A DNA stretch of 64,000 bases from assembly GCA_002395835.1 (NCBI GenBank), contig DGVD01000013.1, forward strand, positions 1-64,000, given 5' to 3'. Both the position numbers and the translations under genes were made by a program. Source of the DNA: Bacteroidales bacterium UBA4293. GTDB taxonomy: Bacteria; Bacteroidota; Bacteroidia; Bacteroidales; Bacteroidaceae. Shown here in pieces: positions 26,300 to 36,900 of this stretch (the stretch's first letter is position 1; each line of letters begins with the position of its first letter). The notes under the pieces were generated by a model. That model ran no database searches, was not told the DNA's origin, and saw only the letters and a list, made by a program, of their open reading frames with translations.

Positions 26300-27808
26300 T
26301 TAATAGTTGTATGTGCATAGTGGGTTGTAATCAACTTCATGCTGAGGAATCTCGAATACCCAACCATCAGCATCAGCATCCTTGAATGTGAAACCACAGA
26401 GAGCAGCATCAGACAAAGAGTCACGCTGAAGATCCTGATGCAGACGCTTCAAGTCGAAGTAACGCTGACCTTCACCCCAGAGCTCTACGCGACGGCTGTT
26501 CATAATTTCAGTAATGAATGCCTCACCGGTATTGTTGCTAGTGGTATATTCAGGGTCACGAGTCTGCTGGAACTTGGTGAAGATTTCCTTAGCTGCACTT
26601 TCCTGACCAGCACGAGCATAAGCCTCAGATGCAATCAGGTAAAGCTCAGCCAGACGCATGAAAGCTACATTACCTACAGCATTGGAAGTAGCACGAGCTC
26701 TAAACTTACGGTTCTGGTAAGGAGCCTTTTTGTAGTTTGATGCAGGAACATCAGCAGTTCCAGTAGGATCAGCCCAAGCACGGCGATAGTCAGTCTCAGA
26801 CATGCTATCATACAATTCCTTATTCATACAGTTCACATAGCTACGTACTGCTGAAGAGTTGAAGTTCCATGACATGTATGCATAGAAGGAATAGAAGTAT
26901 ACAGTCTGGTCATCTGGAGTCAAAGCAGCGTAAAGAGCCTCCTTGGCATCGCTGGTAATATCAGCAAAACCGCAAGTGAACTCCTCTGGAGTAGACATCA
27001 GTTTGAAGCCTTCAGACTCAGCCACGCTGATAGCCTGCTCTGCATACTTAGCTGCATTGGTATAATCGCCCATGGTCAGAGCCACACGTGCCTTCAGACC
27101 CAGAGCAACCTTCTCGCTATAGTGGTTCACATCGTTAACCACCTTGCCTGCCAGTAATGAAACGGCATTGTCCAAGTCGGCATTAATCAGTCTATAAACC
27201 TCATCTACCGGAGTACGCTCCATTTCTACCACCTCTGAAGTTAGACGATAAGGAACACCAGGCTGAGTATTGTTAGCGCCAGGCACATAGCTCTTAGCAT
27301 ACTGCTGAACCATGTCATAGTGAGCAAATGCACGGATACAGAGAGCCTCACCCTTAATCTGGTCATAGAGATCCTGGTCTGCACCAGAAAGTGCTTCCCT
27401 ATCTATTTTTTCCAAAGCCTCAAGAATCTTATTGGCATTCAGAATCCACTGGTAGTAAACTCTCCAGTAGCTAGTCTGATAGCCACTAGACTTATCCATG
27501 TGATACTGCCAAGTAGCCTGACGAGACCACCAGTTACTAGTAGCATGACAAGTAATATCATCGGCTGCCCAGTCACGAGTGAACATGAAACCAGGAAGAC
27601 CACCAAAACACTGGTAACTAGATTCCTGGGATACCATTTCCCTGTGGATACCGTTCAGAGCCAGGTAAACACCGTTGACAGTCTCTGCCATTACCACATC
27701 AGATACCTGATCGGTAGGAACGGTCTCCAGATAATCGTCGCTACAGCCCACCAAAGCTACTGCAGACAGAACAATTAAACCTTTTGTTATATTTTTGATT
27801 GCTTTCAT
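26300..27808 (-). CDS. SusD/RagB-family nutrient-binding lipoprotein 1
   Basis: A surface lipoprotein that covers the barrel of its SusC partner and binds the nutrient. I place the start at 27808 (MKAIKNITKG), which gives a standard lipoprotein signal and a GGAAAGG sequence 8 bases upstream; an ATG two codons earlier is possible. The lipobox is VALVGC with acidic residues after it (CSDDYLE), a surface-export signal in this phylum. Tetratricopeptide-like helices follow (IKGEALCIRAFAHYDMVQQY), and the SusD C-terminal block is FMRLAELYLIASEAYARAG then IMNSRRVELWGEGQRYFDLK. It starts 19 bases after susC 1. Confidence 0.95.
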   Translation of the reverse strand: MKAIKNITKGLIVLSAVALVGCSDDYLETVPTDQVSDVVMAETVNGVYLALNGIHREMVSQESSYQCFGGLPGFMFTRDWAADDITCHATSNWWSRQATWQYHMDKSSGYQTSYWRVYYQWILNANKILEALEKIDREALSGADQDLYDQIKGEALCIRAFAHYDMVQQYAKSYVPGANNTQPGVPYRLTSEVVEMERTPVDEVYRLINADLDNAVSLLAGKVVNDVNHYSEKVALGLKARVALTMGDYTNAAKYAEQAISVAESEGFKLMSTPEEFTCGFADITSDAKEALYAALTPDDQTVYFYSFYAYMSWNFNSSAVRSYVNCMNKELYDSMSETDYRRAWADPTGTADVPASNYKKAPYQNRKFRARATSNAVGNVAFMRLAELYLIASEAYARAGQESAAKEIFTKFQQTRDPEYTTSNNTGEAFITEIMNSRRVELWGEGQRYFDLKRLHQDLQRDSLSDAALCGFTFKDADADGWVFEIPQHEVDYNPLCTYNY

Positions 27809-27827
27809 ATACATTTCCTTTCCTGAA

Positions 27828-30800
27828 TTAGAATCCAACATTCAGACCAATCGTAAAGTTACGGCTTGGCATATACTCATTATAAGTCAGACCAGAGAAG
27901 TTTGCCATTGGGTTCAAACCCTGACGAGCCTTGAGCATGAATACATTCTCACAAGTCAGGTTCAAACGAGCAGTCTTGATCTGTACCTTGCTCAACAGTG
28001 ACTTTGGAAGCTGGTAGCTCAAGTTTATAGAACGCAGGTTCAAGTAATCAGAGCTAGTCAACCAACGTGTGCTGTTGGTGCTGACCATGTTATTAGAATA
28101 AGTAGCATTACCATCCAGACGTGGAACGTCAGCAATGTCACCTGGCTTCATCCAAGCCTTGCCCATATCCACGTGCATAGCAGATGCATACTCACCTGGA
28201 GTCATCAGTCTAGCATAAGAAGAATCCAGGATCTTACCACCCAGCTGATAAGAGAAGGTAGCAGACAGAGAAACAGCCTTATAACCCAGGTTGAAGTTGA
28301 AACCACCATAAACGGTAGGATTAGATCTGCCTGACCAGTCTTTCTTAGCATAAGTTACAGAAGAAGTATATTCCTTACCATCTACAGTTACCTTATCAGC
28401 AGTTGGAACATTTGCACCATCCTCAATGAGGTAATAACCTGTACCGGTCTGAGGATCTACACCCTGCCACTGGTACAACCAGAACTCATACATAGACTTA
28501 CCTTCCATCCATTTCTTAGAACCGTTTACATAACCGTTCTCCTTCATATCGTCTGGAAGAGTCTTCAACTCGTTCTTCAGGAATGTAGCGTTAGCACCTA
28601 CAGAAAGGTTCCAGTCGCGTGACTGAATAATGCGGTAATCCAAGTTGATTTCCACACCGTAGTTAGCTACCTTACCAATGTTCTTAGTAATAGAAGAAAC
28701 ACCAGTAGAATAAGCCTGAGCTACATCGAAGAGCAGATCTTTAGATTCCTTACGGAAATACTCTATGCTACCGCTCAACTTGTTGTCCCAGAAACCGAAT
28801 TCAACAGCAGCATCGGTAGAAACCTGAGTTTCCCACATGATGTCAGGGTTAGAAATCTCGGTGAAGTACATACCAGCTTCAGTACCGTTGTTCTTACCCA
28901 GTGTATAAAGGGTCTGATATGGATAGTAACCGATACCCTGGTCGTTACCAGTCTGACCGTAAGATGCACGGATCTTCAAGTTGTTAATCCATTCGATATC
29001 CTTCATGAAGTTCTCCTGAGTAAGACGCCAGCTCAAACCGAATGACCAGAAGTCACCCCAGCGGTGGTCCTTAGCGAAACGAGAACTACCATCATGACGA
29101 TAAGAAACAGAAGCATAGTACTTGTTGTCATAGTCATAGTTTACACGACCGAAGAAACCTTCCTTGGTATATTCATCGGTATAAGAAGTCAACTCGCTGA
29201 TGTTTACATAGTTCTCAAAGTCATAGATACCATGAATAGTCTCACCTGTCTTCATAGAATACATGTACTCACGCTTCCATGAATGGTTCTCATGACCCAG
29301 AGTTACATCTACAGTGTGACGATCAAAGCTCTTGTTGTACTGAGCAATCTGGTTGAAGGTCTGAGTGAGATCACGATAAGAAGTAATGGTCAAACGAGCA
29401 GGTCCTGCAGTACCATCACCTACGTAAGGGTTCTCATAACGCTTAGCACGATAATCCAAGTTGTTCAGAGAGTAGTTTACGGTGAAAGACAGACCCTCGA
29501 TAGGAGTGATAGTCACATAAGCCTTACCAGACTCATTCATACGATGGTAGTTACGGTCATTCCACAACTGCTCTACCATACCGTCACGACCTACATAGGT
29601 ACCTACCAGACGGTCGTAGTAGCCGTATGCATATCTGCTAGCATCGGTAGTTACATTGCCATCCTCATCCAGGTAAGCACCTGTTTCAGGATCATGACGA
29701 TGGATAGGCATGTAAGGAGCGATGGAACGAGCAAACATCTGCAAGTTAGAATAACTAGAAGAGTTATCAGAGTTTGCATTAGAATAGCTAGAGCTGGTAC
29801 GAGTGAAACCCAGGTTCAAACCTGTCTTCAGCCACTTGGTAGGAGATACGTTGTAATTGATACGACCGGTGTAACGCTCAAAGTCGGTCTTAATCATGTA
29901 ACCATTATCCTTCAAGTAACCTACAGATGCATAAGTATCGCTCTTATCGGTCTTGGTGTTATAGCTCAAGATATACTCCTGACGGTGACCAGTCTTGAAC
30001 ATAGCATCTTCCCAGTCCAAGTCCTCACCCCACTTGTAACCTGAGTAGCTACCCAGTTTACCGTTGGTGTCCACTACAGCGTTATCAGCCAATCCCTTGA
30101 AGATGTTATACTGCAAGAAACTTTTTACCAGGTTCTCACTAGCATAAGAAGCTGCAGCAGCCTCGTCAGCACCAGCTGTGATACGAGCATTCTTAATCTT
30201 GTGCCAAGTAGTTACATAGTAGTCGTCTACACCCATGGTAGCATAGTCCTTATATGCACGGTTAGACCAACCCTGGTTGATAGTCAAGTTTACCCCCACA
30301 GCACCGTTAGTGCCAGCCTGACCACTCTTAGTAGTGATCAATACTACACCGTTACCTGCAGAAGCACCATACAGAGAAGTAGAAGCAGCATCCTTCAGGA
30401 TGGTCATGCTCTCAATATCGGCAGGGTTAATATCACTGATACTTCCATTGTACACAGCACCATCCACTACATACAGAGGAGCGTTAGAAGCATTCACGGA
30501 ACCGAAACCACGGATACGGATGCTAGCACCATCACCTGGCTGACCAGTAGCAGCAGTTACCTGCACACCAGAAGTATTACCTTCCAGAGCATTGGTAGCG
30601 TTGGAAATAGCACGCTTTTCCAATGTCTGAGTACCTACAGAAGATGCGGAACCTGTGAAGGAAGACTTCTTAGCAGTACCATAAGCTACTACGATGACAT
30701 CTTCCAGCACCTCTGAATCGCTCTGAAGTACGATTCTCATATTCGCTCTGATAGCCACCTCTTCGGTCTTCATACCTACGTAAGAGACCACGAGGGTCTT

Positions 30801-31007
30801 AGCAGAACTAGGAACGCCCGTCAAGGTAAATCTACCATCCAGGTCTGTAACAGTACCTACGGTAGTTCCCTTAACTAAAATAGAAGCACCCACGATAGGT
30901 TCATTATCCTCTTGAGAAAGGACAACACCCTGAACACGGGTCTGGGCAATTGCAAGACCTATCACTGCAAACAGGCAGGTCATAAACAACACAATTCTTT
31001 TCTTCAT
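27828..31007 (-). CDS. SusC/RagA-family TonB-linked outer-membrane transporter 1
   Basis: A 1059-residue TonB-dependent importer. A signal peptide (1-21) is followed by a carboxypeptidase-regulatory-like domain (about 23-105), then the plug, with the SusC signature around VEDVIVVAYGTAKKSSFTGS-like residues (DVIVVAYGTAKKSSFTGSA) and RIRGFGSVNASNAPLYVVDG, then the 22-strand barrel ending in the aromatic FTIGLNVGF. Its N-terminal 130 residues are closely similar to those of SusC 2, so the two are paralogues. It pairs with SusD 1. No hybrid sensor or ECF sigma gene lies beside it, so how it is controlled is not clear. Confidence 0.96.
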   Translation of the reverse strand: MKKRIVLFMTCLFAVIGLAIAQTRVQGVVLSQEDNEPIVGASILVKGTTVGTVTDLDGRFTLTGVPSSAKTLVVSYVGMKTEEVAIRANMRIVLQSDSEVLEDVIVVAYGTAKKSSFTGSASSVGTQTLEKRAISNATNALEGNTSGVQVTAATGQPGDGASIRIRGFGSVNASNAPLYVVDGAVYNGSISDINPADIESMTILKDAASTSLYGASAGNGVVLITTKSGQAGTNGAVGVNLTINQGWSNRAYKDYATMGVDDYYVTTWHKIKNARITAGADEAAAASYASENLVKSFLQYNIFKGLADNAVVDTNGKLGSYSGYKWGEDLDWEDAMFKTGHRQEYILSYNTKTDKSDTYASVGYLKDNGYMIKTDFERYTGRINYNVSPTKWLKTGLNLGFTRTSSSYSNANSDNSSSYSNLQMFARSIAPYMPIHRHDPETGAYLDEDGNVTTDASRYAYGYYDRLVGTYVGRDGMVEQLWNDRNYHRMNESGKAYVTITPIEGLSFTVNYSLNNLDYRAKRYENPYVGDGTAGPARLTITSYRDLTQTFNQIAQYNKSFDRHTVDVTLGHENHSWKREYMYSMKTGETIHGIYDFENYVNISELTSYTDEYTKEGFFGRVNYDYDNKYYASVSYRHDGSSRFAKDHRWGDFWSFGLSWRLTQENFMKDIEWINNLKIRASYGQTGNDQGIGYYPYQTLYTLGKNNGTEAGMYFTEISNPDIMWETQVSTDAAVEFGFWDNKLSGSIEYFRKESKDLLFDVAQAYSTGVSSITKNIGKVANYGVEINLDYRIIQSRDWNLSVGANATFLKNELKTLPDDMKENGYVNGSKKWMEGKSMYEFWLYQWQGVDPQTGTGYYLIEDGANVPTADKVTVDGKEYTSSVTYAKKDWSGRSNPTVYGGFNFNLGYKAVSLSATFSYQLGGKILDSSYARLMTPGEYASAMHVDMGKAWMKPGDIADVPRLDGNATYSNNMVSTNSTRWLTSSDYLNLRSINLSYQLPKSLLSKVQIKTARLNLTCENVFMLKARQGLNPMANFSGLTYNEYMPSRNFTIGLNVGF

Positions 31008-31356
31008 AAGAATAAACTTAGTTAATAATATAAAGGTTTAAATCTCTCATATTTAAATATTCAAACGTAAGGCTACAATCCCTAAAAAGTATATTTATGT
31101 GTCTCTTTTATAAAACGCTATATGCCTCTTAAGCTATTCATGCCTTATCTCTAAAATGCAAATAAAACAATTTTTTACTTACAAAACAAATTTTAACGCA
31201 CAATTTTTTCAGTTTAAAAAATGTTTTTTCCCTTTTCTATCGTTTTGAAAGCAAAAAAGCCTCCTTTTAAGCGATATATTTAAACCCTTGTGAAAAAAAT
31301 ATGTTAACGTATATTTTTTCTTTAGCATCAGTTAACACAGGATATCTACCTATAAA
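31008..31356. promoter_or_regulatory. Upstream region of susC 1
   Basis: An AT-rich gap without genes. A leader-like segment (31021-31060) resembles the leader of susC 2. A TACGTTTG -7-like box lies on the minus strand at 31072-31079, but I see no -33 box at the right distance. An inverted repeat AAAAAATAT (31294-31302) and ATATTTTTT (31311-31319) surrounds GTTAACGT and could be a regulator site. Confidence 0.4.
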
Positions 31357-31394
31357 AAAAGGAGTGCATTCAGAAAAACCGATGCACTCCTTTT
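31357..31394 (-). terminator. Terminator after the susCD 2-lipoprotein operon
   Basis: A perfect 13-bp stem, AAAAGGAGTGCAT (31357-31369) with ATGCACTCCTTTT (31382-31394), followed on the minus strand by a T run. Placed 22 bases after the lipoprotein stop. Confidence 0.92.
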
Positions 31395-31415
31395 ATTTAG
31401 GTTAATATCTCTTCA

Positions 31416-32294
31416 TTAATATGGATAACCTTCTGTCCAGTTAAAGGTAAACATTGGTACACCACCTGTAGTATACAAACTCTTCATATCTTCACCATCT
31501 AACAACAGACCGTAAACTGTGATGTTTCCTTTATCATTGAAGACTGCACAATAACTACCAAAATTAGTTGCATCGTAGTACATATAGTAATATGGTGAAC
31601 CATTTGCATAGATACCTACATCATAAATATCATCGTCCAATGTAAGGGTACCGTCTGCACTCAAATGGAAATCGATGTTGTGATTACCTGGTTTGTAAGC
31701 AGCACCTGGATTCAATTCAGTCCAAACATACAAGTTAGGGTTAGCCAGACGATAGATGTCTGTACCTTCTGCATGCAATACTGGAACATCATCGGCAGAA
31801 GCCTCAAACCAGTACACATCGGTATAAGTACCGCTACCTGCAGGAAGCCAGTTATAGTCACAAAGCACACCTACCTTAGTAGCTGTAATGGCTGTATTGG
31901 TATTCAGGTCTGCCTGATCCTTATCTGCCTGGCTCAACTCCAGGTCAAAGGTATACAATACACCTTTTTCCATGTTGTTAACAGTCAGGGTAATTTCAGA
32001 AACAGTCTGTCCGTCAGCAAAGTCTACCTTACCACCATTGTTGTCTACGTAAGTACACTCCGTACCTGGAGTAACAGAATAATTTGCAGTATAAGCGCCC
32101 TGACCCACGTTACGAGTTACTCTGACATTCAAAGTATAGGAATTGTCCTGGGTTAATCCATAAGCTGCTTGTTTCTTCTCAAAAGAGATATTCTGTGCCT
32201 TTGGCTCATAAATAGTGCCCTCGTTATCGGTATTACATGCAGCAAAACCGATCATTGCTATGAAAGCAAGTGCTAGATGTTTTAAATTCTTCAT
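31416..32294 (-). CDS. Surface lipoprotein of the SusCD 2 operon (SusE/F position)
   Basis: A 292-residue lipoprotein: signal with lipobox GFAAC (Cys20) followed by NTDNEG. Residues about 30-140 look like a beta-sandwich (repeated strands such as NSYTLNVRVTRNVG and SEITLTVNNMEKGVLYTFDL), similar to Calx-beta or cadherin-like modules. The second half is aromatic-rich (YRLANPNLYVWTELNPG, SPYYYMYYDATNFG), as in ligand-binding surface proteins. It lies 30 bases after SusD 2 and is the last gene of the operon, the usual place for an accessory binding lipoprotein. I do not recognise a known family with certainty; the ligand is unknown. Confidence 0.75.
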   Translation of the reverse strand: MKNLKHLALAFIAMIGFAACNTDNEGTIYEPKAQNISFEKKQAAYGLTQDNSYTLNVRVTRNVGQGAYTANYSVTPGTECTYVDNNGGKVDFADGQTVSEITLTVNNMEKGVLYTFDLELSQADKDQADLNTNTAITATKVGVLCDYNWLPAGSGTYTDVYWFEASADDVPVLHAEGTDIYRLANPNLYVWTELNPGAAYKPGNHNIDFHLSADGTLTLDDDIYDVGIYANGSPYYYMYYDATNFGSYCAVFNDKGNITVYGLLLDGEDMKSLYTTGGVPMFTFNWTEGYPY

Positions 32295-32324
32295 CTTCTT
32301 TTTCTTTATTAGTCCGACACAAAA

Positions 32325-33908
32325 TTATTTATCTCCCAGTGGGTTCTGATCCTTATCACCAGACATGTTGATATTTCCGTCGAACTCGCTCTGTGGAATA
32401 CTCAATACCCACATGTAGTTCTCTGGGTCGTTAGTAGGACGGCCTGTCAGCTGTGCATCGCTTGGCCAACCCATAGCTGATGTACGAACGAAGCCCTGTT
32501 TCAAACGACGGATATCATATACACGTCCGAACTCACCCCACAACTCCAGACGACGCTGAATCAAGATTTCCTCCAGCAGAGAGCCTGTCCATTCATCGGT
32601 CAGGGCACCCAGCTCAGTACCCGTCTTCTTAGAGCAGTCGTATGCAGGGTCACGGTATTTCATCAAGGTATTCAGATAGTTCTTAGCAGAAGCCTCATCG
32701 CCCATACGGCAAGCAGCCTCAGCTGCAGTCAGCAGCATTTCCTCATAACGCATCCAGATGTAGTCACCAGTCCATGTCTGCTGATCTAAGAATTTGAACT
32801 TCTCCTGCTGAATACCACCAATCTCATCATTACCATTTTCAGTGTAAGCTGTATTCCACCAGCCAGACTCATAAGAACCGTCGGCAGCCAGATGACAAGC
32901 ACGAGCATCGGTAGGATTCATCTTAGCATAGAGTTCCTTGTTAATCTGCTTCAGGGCAGCAGCACCATATTCACCAGCATCTGCATCCATGTGAGTGAAG
33001 AGAGACGCAAACATACCTACCTGGTCAGTGATAATATCAGCACCCCACATCACGTTTTTAGCATCTGTGCTGTTCAAACCAGCGAACGCATCTACAGTAA
33101 CAGGAGTAGCAGTAGTAGCATCCATGGCAGCCTTAGCAGCAGAAAGAGCAGTCTGCCAGTCTTCCATTACCAGGGCGATACGTGCCTGGATACCCAAAGC
33201 TACATCGTAACCAATGTGGCTTTTGTCGGTTCTTGCATGAGCAGTAGAAAGAAGAGAAACACCCTTCTGAATATCGGAAGTAATCTGAGCATATACCTCA
33301 GCTACGGTAGCACGTGGCTGACCCTGAGTTTCAGGAGTAGTAGGCTCAGTATAGATAGGACCACAAGGCTCATTCTCATGTCCCTTATAGGTACGTGCAA
33401 AGTACTGTGCCATCATGAAGTAGCTGTATGCACGGATTACATAAGCCTGACCCAGCACGTAGTTCTTGTCGGCAGTAGCACCTTCCATGGTTTCTTCAGC
33501 AGCCAGAATATAGTTGGCATTAGAAATCCAAGTGTAGAAGGCATTCCACAAGTCGTAAGAACGCCAAGCAGTTGATGAGAAACGAGCCTTCACGTTGTAA
33601 ATACAATCATACCAGAACCATCCATTACCCTGAGAAGCCATAATCATGTCATCACCCATGACATCGGCACACAACGTATAAGCAGAGATACCGAAACACT
33701 GGTGTGTGTTACCTCCTGTGGACCATCCGGCAGTATACATGGAACGGATAATACCGTTCAGTGGAACCAATGCTGCATTGGCATTAGTCATCAGGCTGGC
33801 ACCAGACATGGAGGTAGTAGGAGCAGTTTCCAAATCCTCCTTACTGCAAGAAGCTAAAGTAACTCCGGCTACCAGACCTATAAACAAAAATTTATATAAT
33901 GCTTTCAT
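32325..33908 (-). CDS. SusD/RagB-family nutrient-binding lipoprotein 2
   Basis: A 527-residue surface lipoprotein. The lipobox is TLASC with the acidic export signal SKEDLE after it. The N-terminal helices include YVLGQAYVIRAYSYFMMAQY, and the SusD C-terminal block is RYEEMLLTAAEAACRMGD then ILIQRRLELWGEFGRVYDIR. It sits between SusC 2 (21 bases) and the accessory lipoprotein (30 bases). Sequence is clearly different from SusD 1, so the two pairs probably take different ligands. Confidence 0.95.
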   Translation of the reverse strand: MKALYKFLFIGLVAGVTLASCSKEDLETAPTTSMSGASLMTNANAALVPLNGIIRSMYTAGWSTGGNTHQCFGISAYTLCADVMGDDMIMASQGNGWFWYDCIYNVKARFSSTAWRSYDLWNAFYTWISNANYILAAEETMEGATADKNYVLGQAYVIRAYSYFMMAQYFARTYKGHENEPCGPIYTEPTTPETQGQPRATVAEVYAQITSDIQKGVSLLSTAHARTDKSHIGYDVALGIQARIALVMEDWQTALSAAKAAMDATTATPVTVDAFAGLNSTDAKNVMWGADIITDQVGMFASLFTHMDADAGEYGAAALKQINKELYAKMNPTDARACHLAADGSYESGWWNTAYTENGNDEIGGIQQEKFKFLDQQTWTGDYIWMRYEEMLLTAAEAACRMGDEASAKNYLNTLMKYRDPAYDCSKKTGTELGALTDEWTGSLLEEILIQRRLELWGEFGRVYDIRRLKQGFVRTSAMGWPSDAQLTGRPTNDPENYMWVLSIPQSEFDGNINMSGDKDQNPLGDK

Positions 33909-33929
33909 TTTATATTCTCTTAATAAGGA

Positions 33930-36900
33930 TTAGAAATTAACTTCAATACCTACAGAATAAGTTCTGTTTGGAGTGTAAGTATAGTCGGTACCACCACTGA
34001 AGCTATACTGTGGATCCATACCCTGCAAGTGAGTGAACAGAGCCAGGTTGTCGATAGAACCGAACAGTCTAACTGCATTCAGACCAGCAGATCTCATCCA
34101 TGTTCTAGGCAGGCTATAGCTCAAAGTCACGTTCTTGATGGCAAAATAAGAAGCGTCTACCAAGAAACGGTCTGTAGTGGTAGTCTTACCTGCTACCTCT
34201 ACGCGAGGAACATCGGTTACGTCGCCTGGCTTAGTCCAACGGCGAAGGATGTGTCTGTTCCAGTTGTTGTTATAGTACAGCTGGTCCATAGAGCCTGCGT
34301 ACAAGCTATCATAGATCTTACCACCGATAGAATAGGTAGTCAGAACAGACAGAGTCAGACCCTTCCAAGTTAAGTCAGTACCGATAGAACCATACAGGTC
34401 TGGAATACGGCTACCCAAGAAGTACTTGTTATTAGCAGCCTTACCATAGTCTGAAGTAATATATTCATCCACGGTGTTACCCTCATCATCCTTATAAGCC
34501 CAGTAGAGCTGTGCACCAGTCTGAGGATCTACACCGGCAGATTTAGCCATATAGAAGGTGTTAAGTTCATAACCTTCCTTGATGATACGTACACCATTGA
34601 TGATTTCAGGAGATTCCTTAGTCAAGTGAAGAACCTTGTTGTTTACGGTAGAACCCATCCAAGTGAGGTTCCAAGTGAAGTCCTGAGTCTGTACTGGAGT
34701 CAATCCCAGTTCAACCTCGAAACCGCTGTTACGCATGTCACCCACGTTAGCATCATAACCGTTGAAACCGGTAGAAGTAGCCATTGGGTAGTTCAGCAGC
34801 ATATTAGTGGTCTTCTTGTTGTAGTATTCCGCATTCAGTCTTACACGGTTGTCGAAGAGAGAAGCCTCGATACCTACGTTCAGGTTGGCATTCTTTTCCC
34901 AAGAAATATCCTTATTTTCCAGGGTGCTGATCAAACCACCGATGTTATTACCGTTAGCATAGCTCAAGCTATAGAGAGACTGCCATGCATAGAGTGAACC
35001 CAGGTCATCGTTACCCTGCTCACCGTAGCTGGCCTTCACATTCAGGTTGTTTACCCAAGTAACGTTCTCCATGAAAGCTTCCTTAGATACACGCCAGTTA
35101 CCACCTACAGACCAGAAGGTACCCCAGCGGTTATCCTTGTGGAAACGAGAAGAACCATCAGTACGGATAGAAGCAGACAGGTAGTACTTGTCATCGTAGT
35201 TGTAGTTGATACGACCCATCCAAGACTCAATGCGGTAGTTGTTAGAATAAGAGTCAGCATTGAAAGTAGTGGTAGCAGGACGAAGTTCGTAGATACCATC
35301 TACCAAGTTGGTCTTAGCTGCATCCAGATACTGATAGTTATAAGAATAATACTCATGACCAGCCAGTACATCCAGGTTATGACGACCGAATGAACGTGCA
35401 TAAGTAAGCAACTGGTTCAAAGTATAAGAAACGGTACGGGTAGTCCACTTATCCAGCAAACCACCAGCGTTAGCCTGGTTACCATGATACATGTTCATGA
35501 AGCTCATGGAAGAAGTGCTACGGTAGTCAGCACCAAAGTTCACCTGGAGCTTCAAGCCCTTGAAAGCACCCAGCTTGTCAGAGTCACCACCGAAGGTAAC
35601 ACCGGTACGGATACTTGCACCGTCGTTCTGAATCTTAGCCTTATCCAGGGTCAGACCACCCAGTGGGTTAAAGTCATTGTAGCTACCTGGACGACCCGTC
35701 TCACCATAGTCCAGTTCTGGGTTTCCAAACTCATCGTAAACGGTGTTACCTGCAGCATCGCGCAGATAAACAGGGAACAATGGAGATACGAACTGAGAAG
35801 AGTACCAAGGGTTAGAGGTAGAAGAACCATCATAGTCGCTATAGTTCTGCTTAGACTGAGAAAGACCGATGTTCAAGTTAGCCTGGAACCAGTCTGTAAC
35901 CTGAGAGTTTACGTTAGCACGACCTGTGTAACGCTCGAAGCCTGTAGTCTTCAGGATACCATCCTCATTCAGGTAACCCAGAGACATCATATACTTAGTC
36001 TTGTCGGTACCACCGTTCAGATTAAACTGATGCTCCTGACGGAAACCAGTCTGCAGCAAGTTGTCCATCCACTGCTCATCGTAAACAGACTTAGCATCGG
36101 CACGAACCAAACCTGTAGCTGGGTCAATCAGCTCATTCCAAGCATAGTTCTTGAAAGGATTGTACTGCTCACCTGCACCACCACCCAAGTAGCTGGCACC
36201 ACCCAAGCTAGCACGAGCAGCAGCCTCAGCATCAGCCCATGAATAGCCGTTGTTTACCATATATCCGTTACGGAGAGCCTCATAAGAAATCTGTACGAAC
36301 TCCTTCTGATCCAGCATGTCATAAGGCTTCTGAGCACGCTCAGACCAACCTACTGTAGAACGCCAGGTTACGTTAGTCTTACCTTCCTTACCCTGCTTGG
36401 TAGTAATCATGACAACACCGTTTGCACCACGAGCACCATACAGTGCACCGGCAGATGCATCCTTCAAGATAGTCATAGACTCAATATCAGAAGGGTTGAT
36501 GGAGTTCAGAGAACCATCGAAAGGAATACCATCCACTACGTAAAGTGGAGTACTAGATGCGTTGATAGAACCATAACCACGGATACGGATGCTGGCAGAA
36601 GAACCTGGCTGACCTGATGAAGAAGTCATCAAGACACCGGTAGCCTGACCTTCCAAACCGTTAGTTACACTGGTAATAGGACGCATTTCCAGTTTCTTAT
36701 TGTCCACATTGGCAGCAGAACCGGTGAAAGAAGATTTCTTTGCAGTACCATAAGCTACTACAATGACATCGTCCAGCACTTCTGCATCGGAAGCCAAAGT
36801 GACTTTTACACTAGAACGGATAGCCACTTCCTGTGTCTTCATACCTACGTAAGAAATCACAAGAGTCTTGGCTGAACTTGGAATGCCCGTCAGGACGAAC

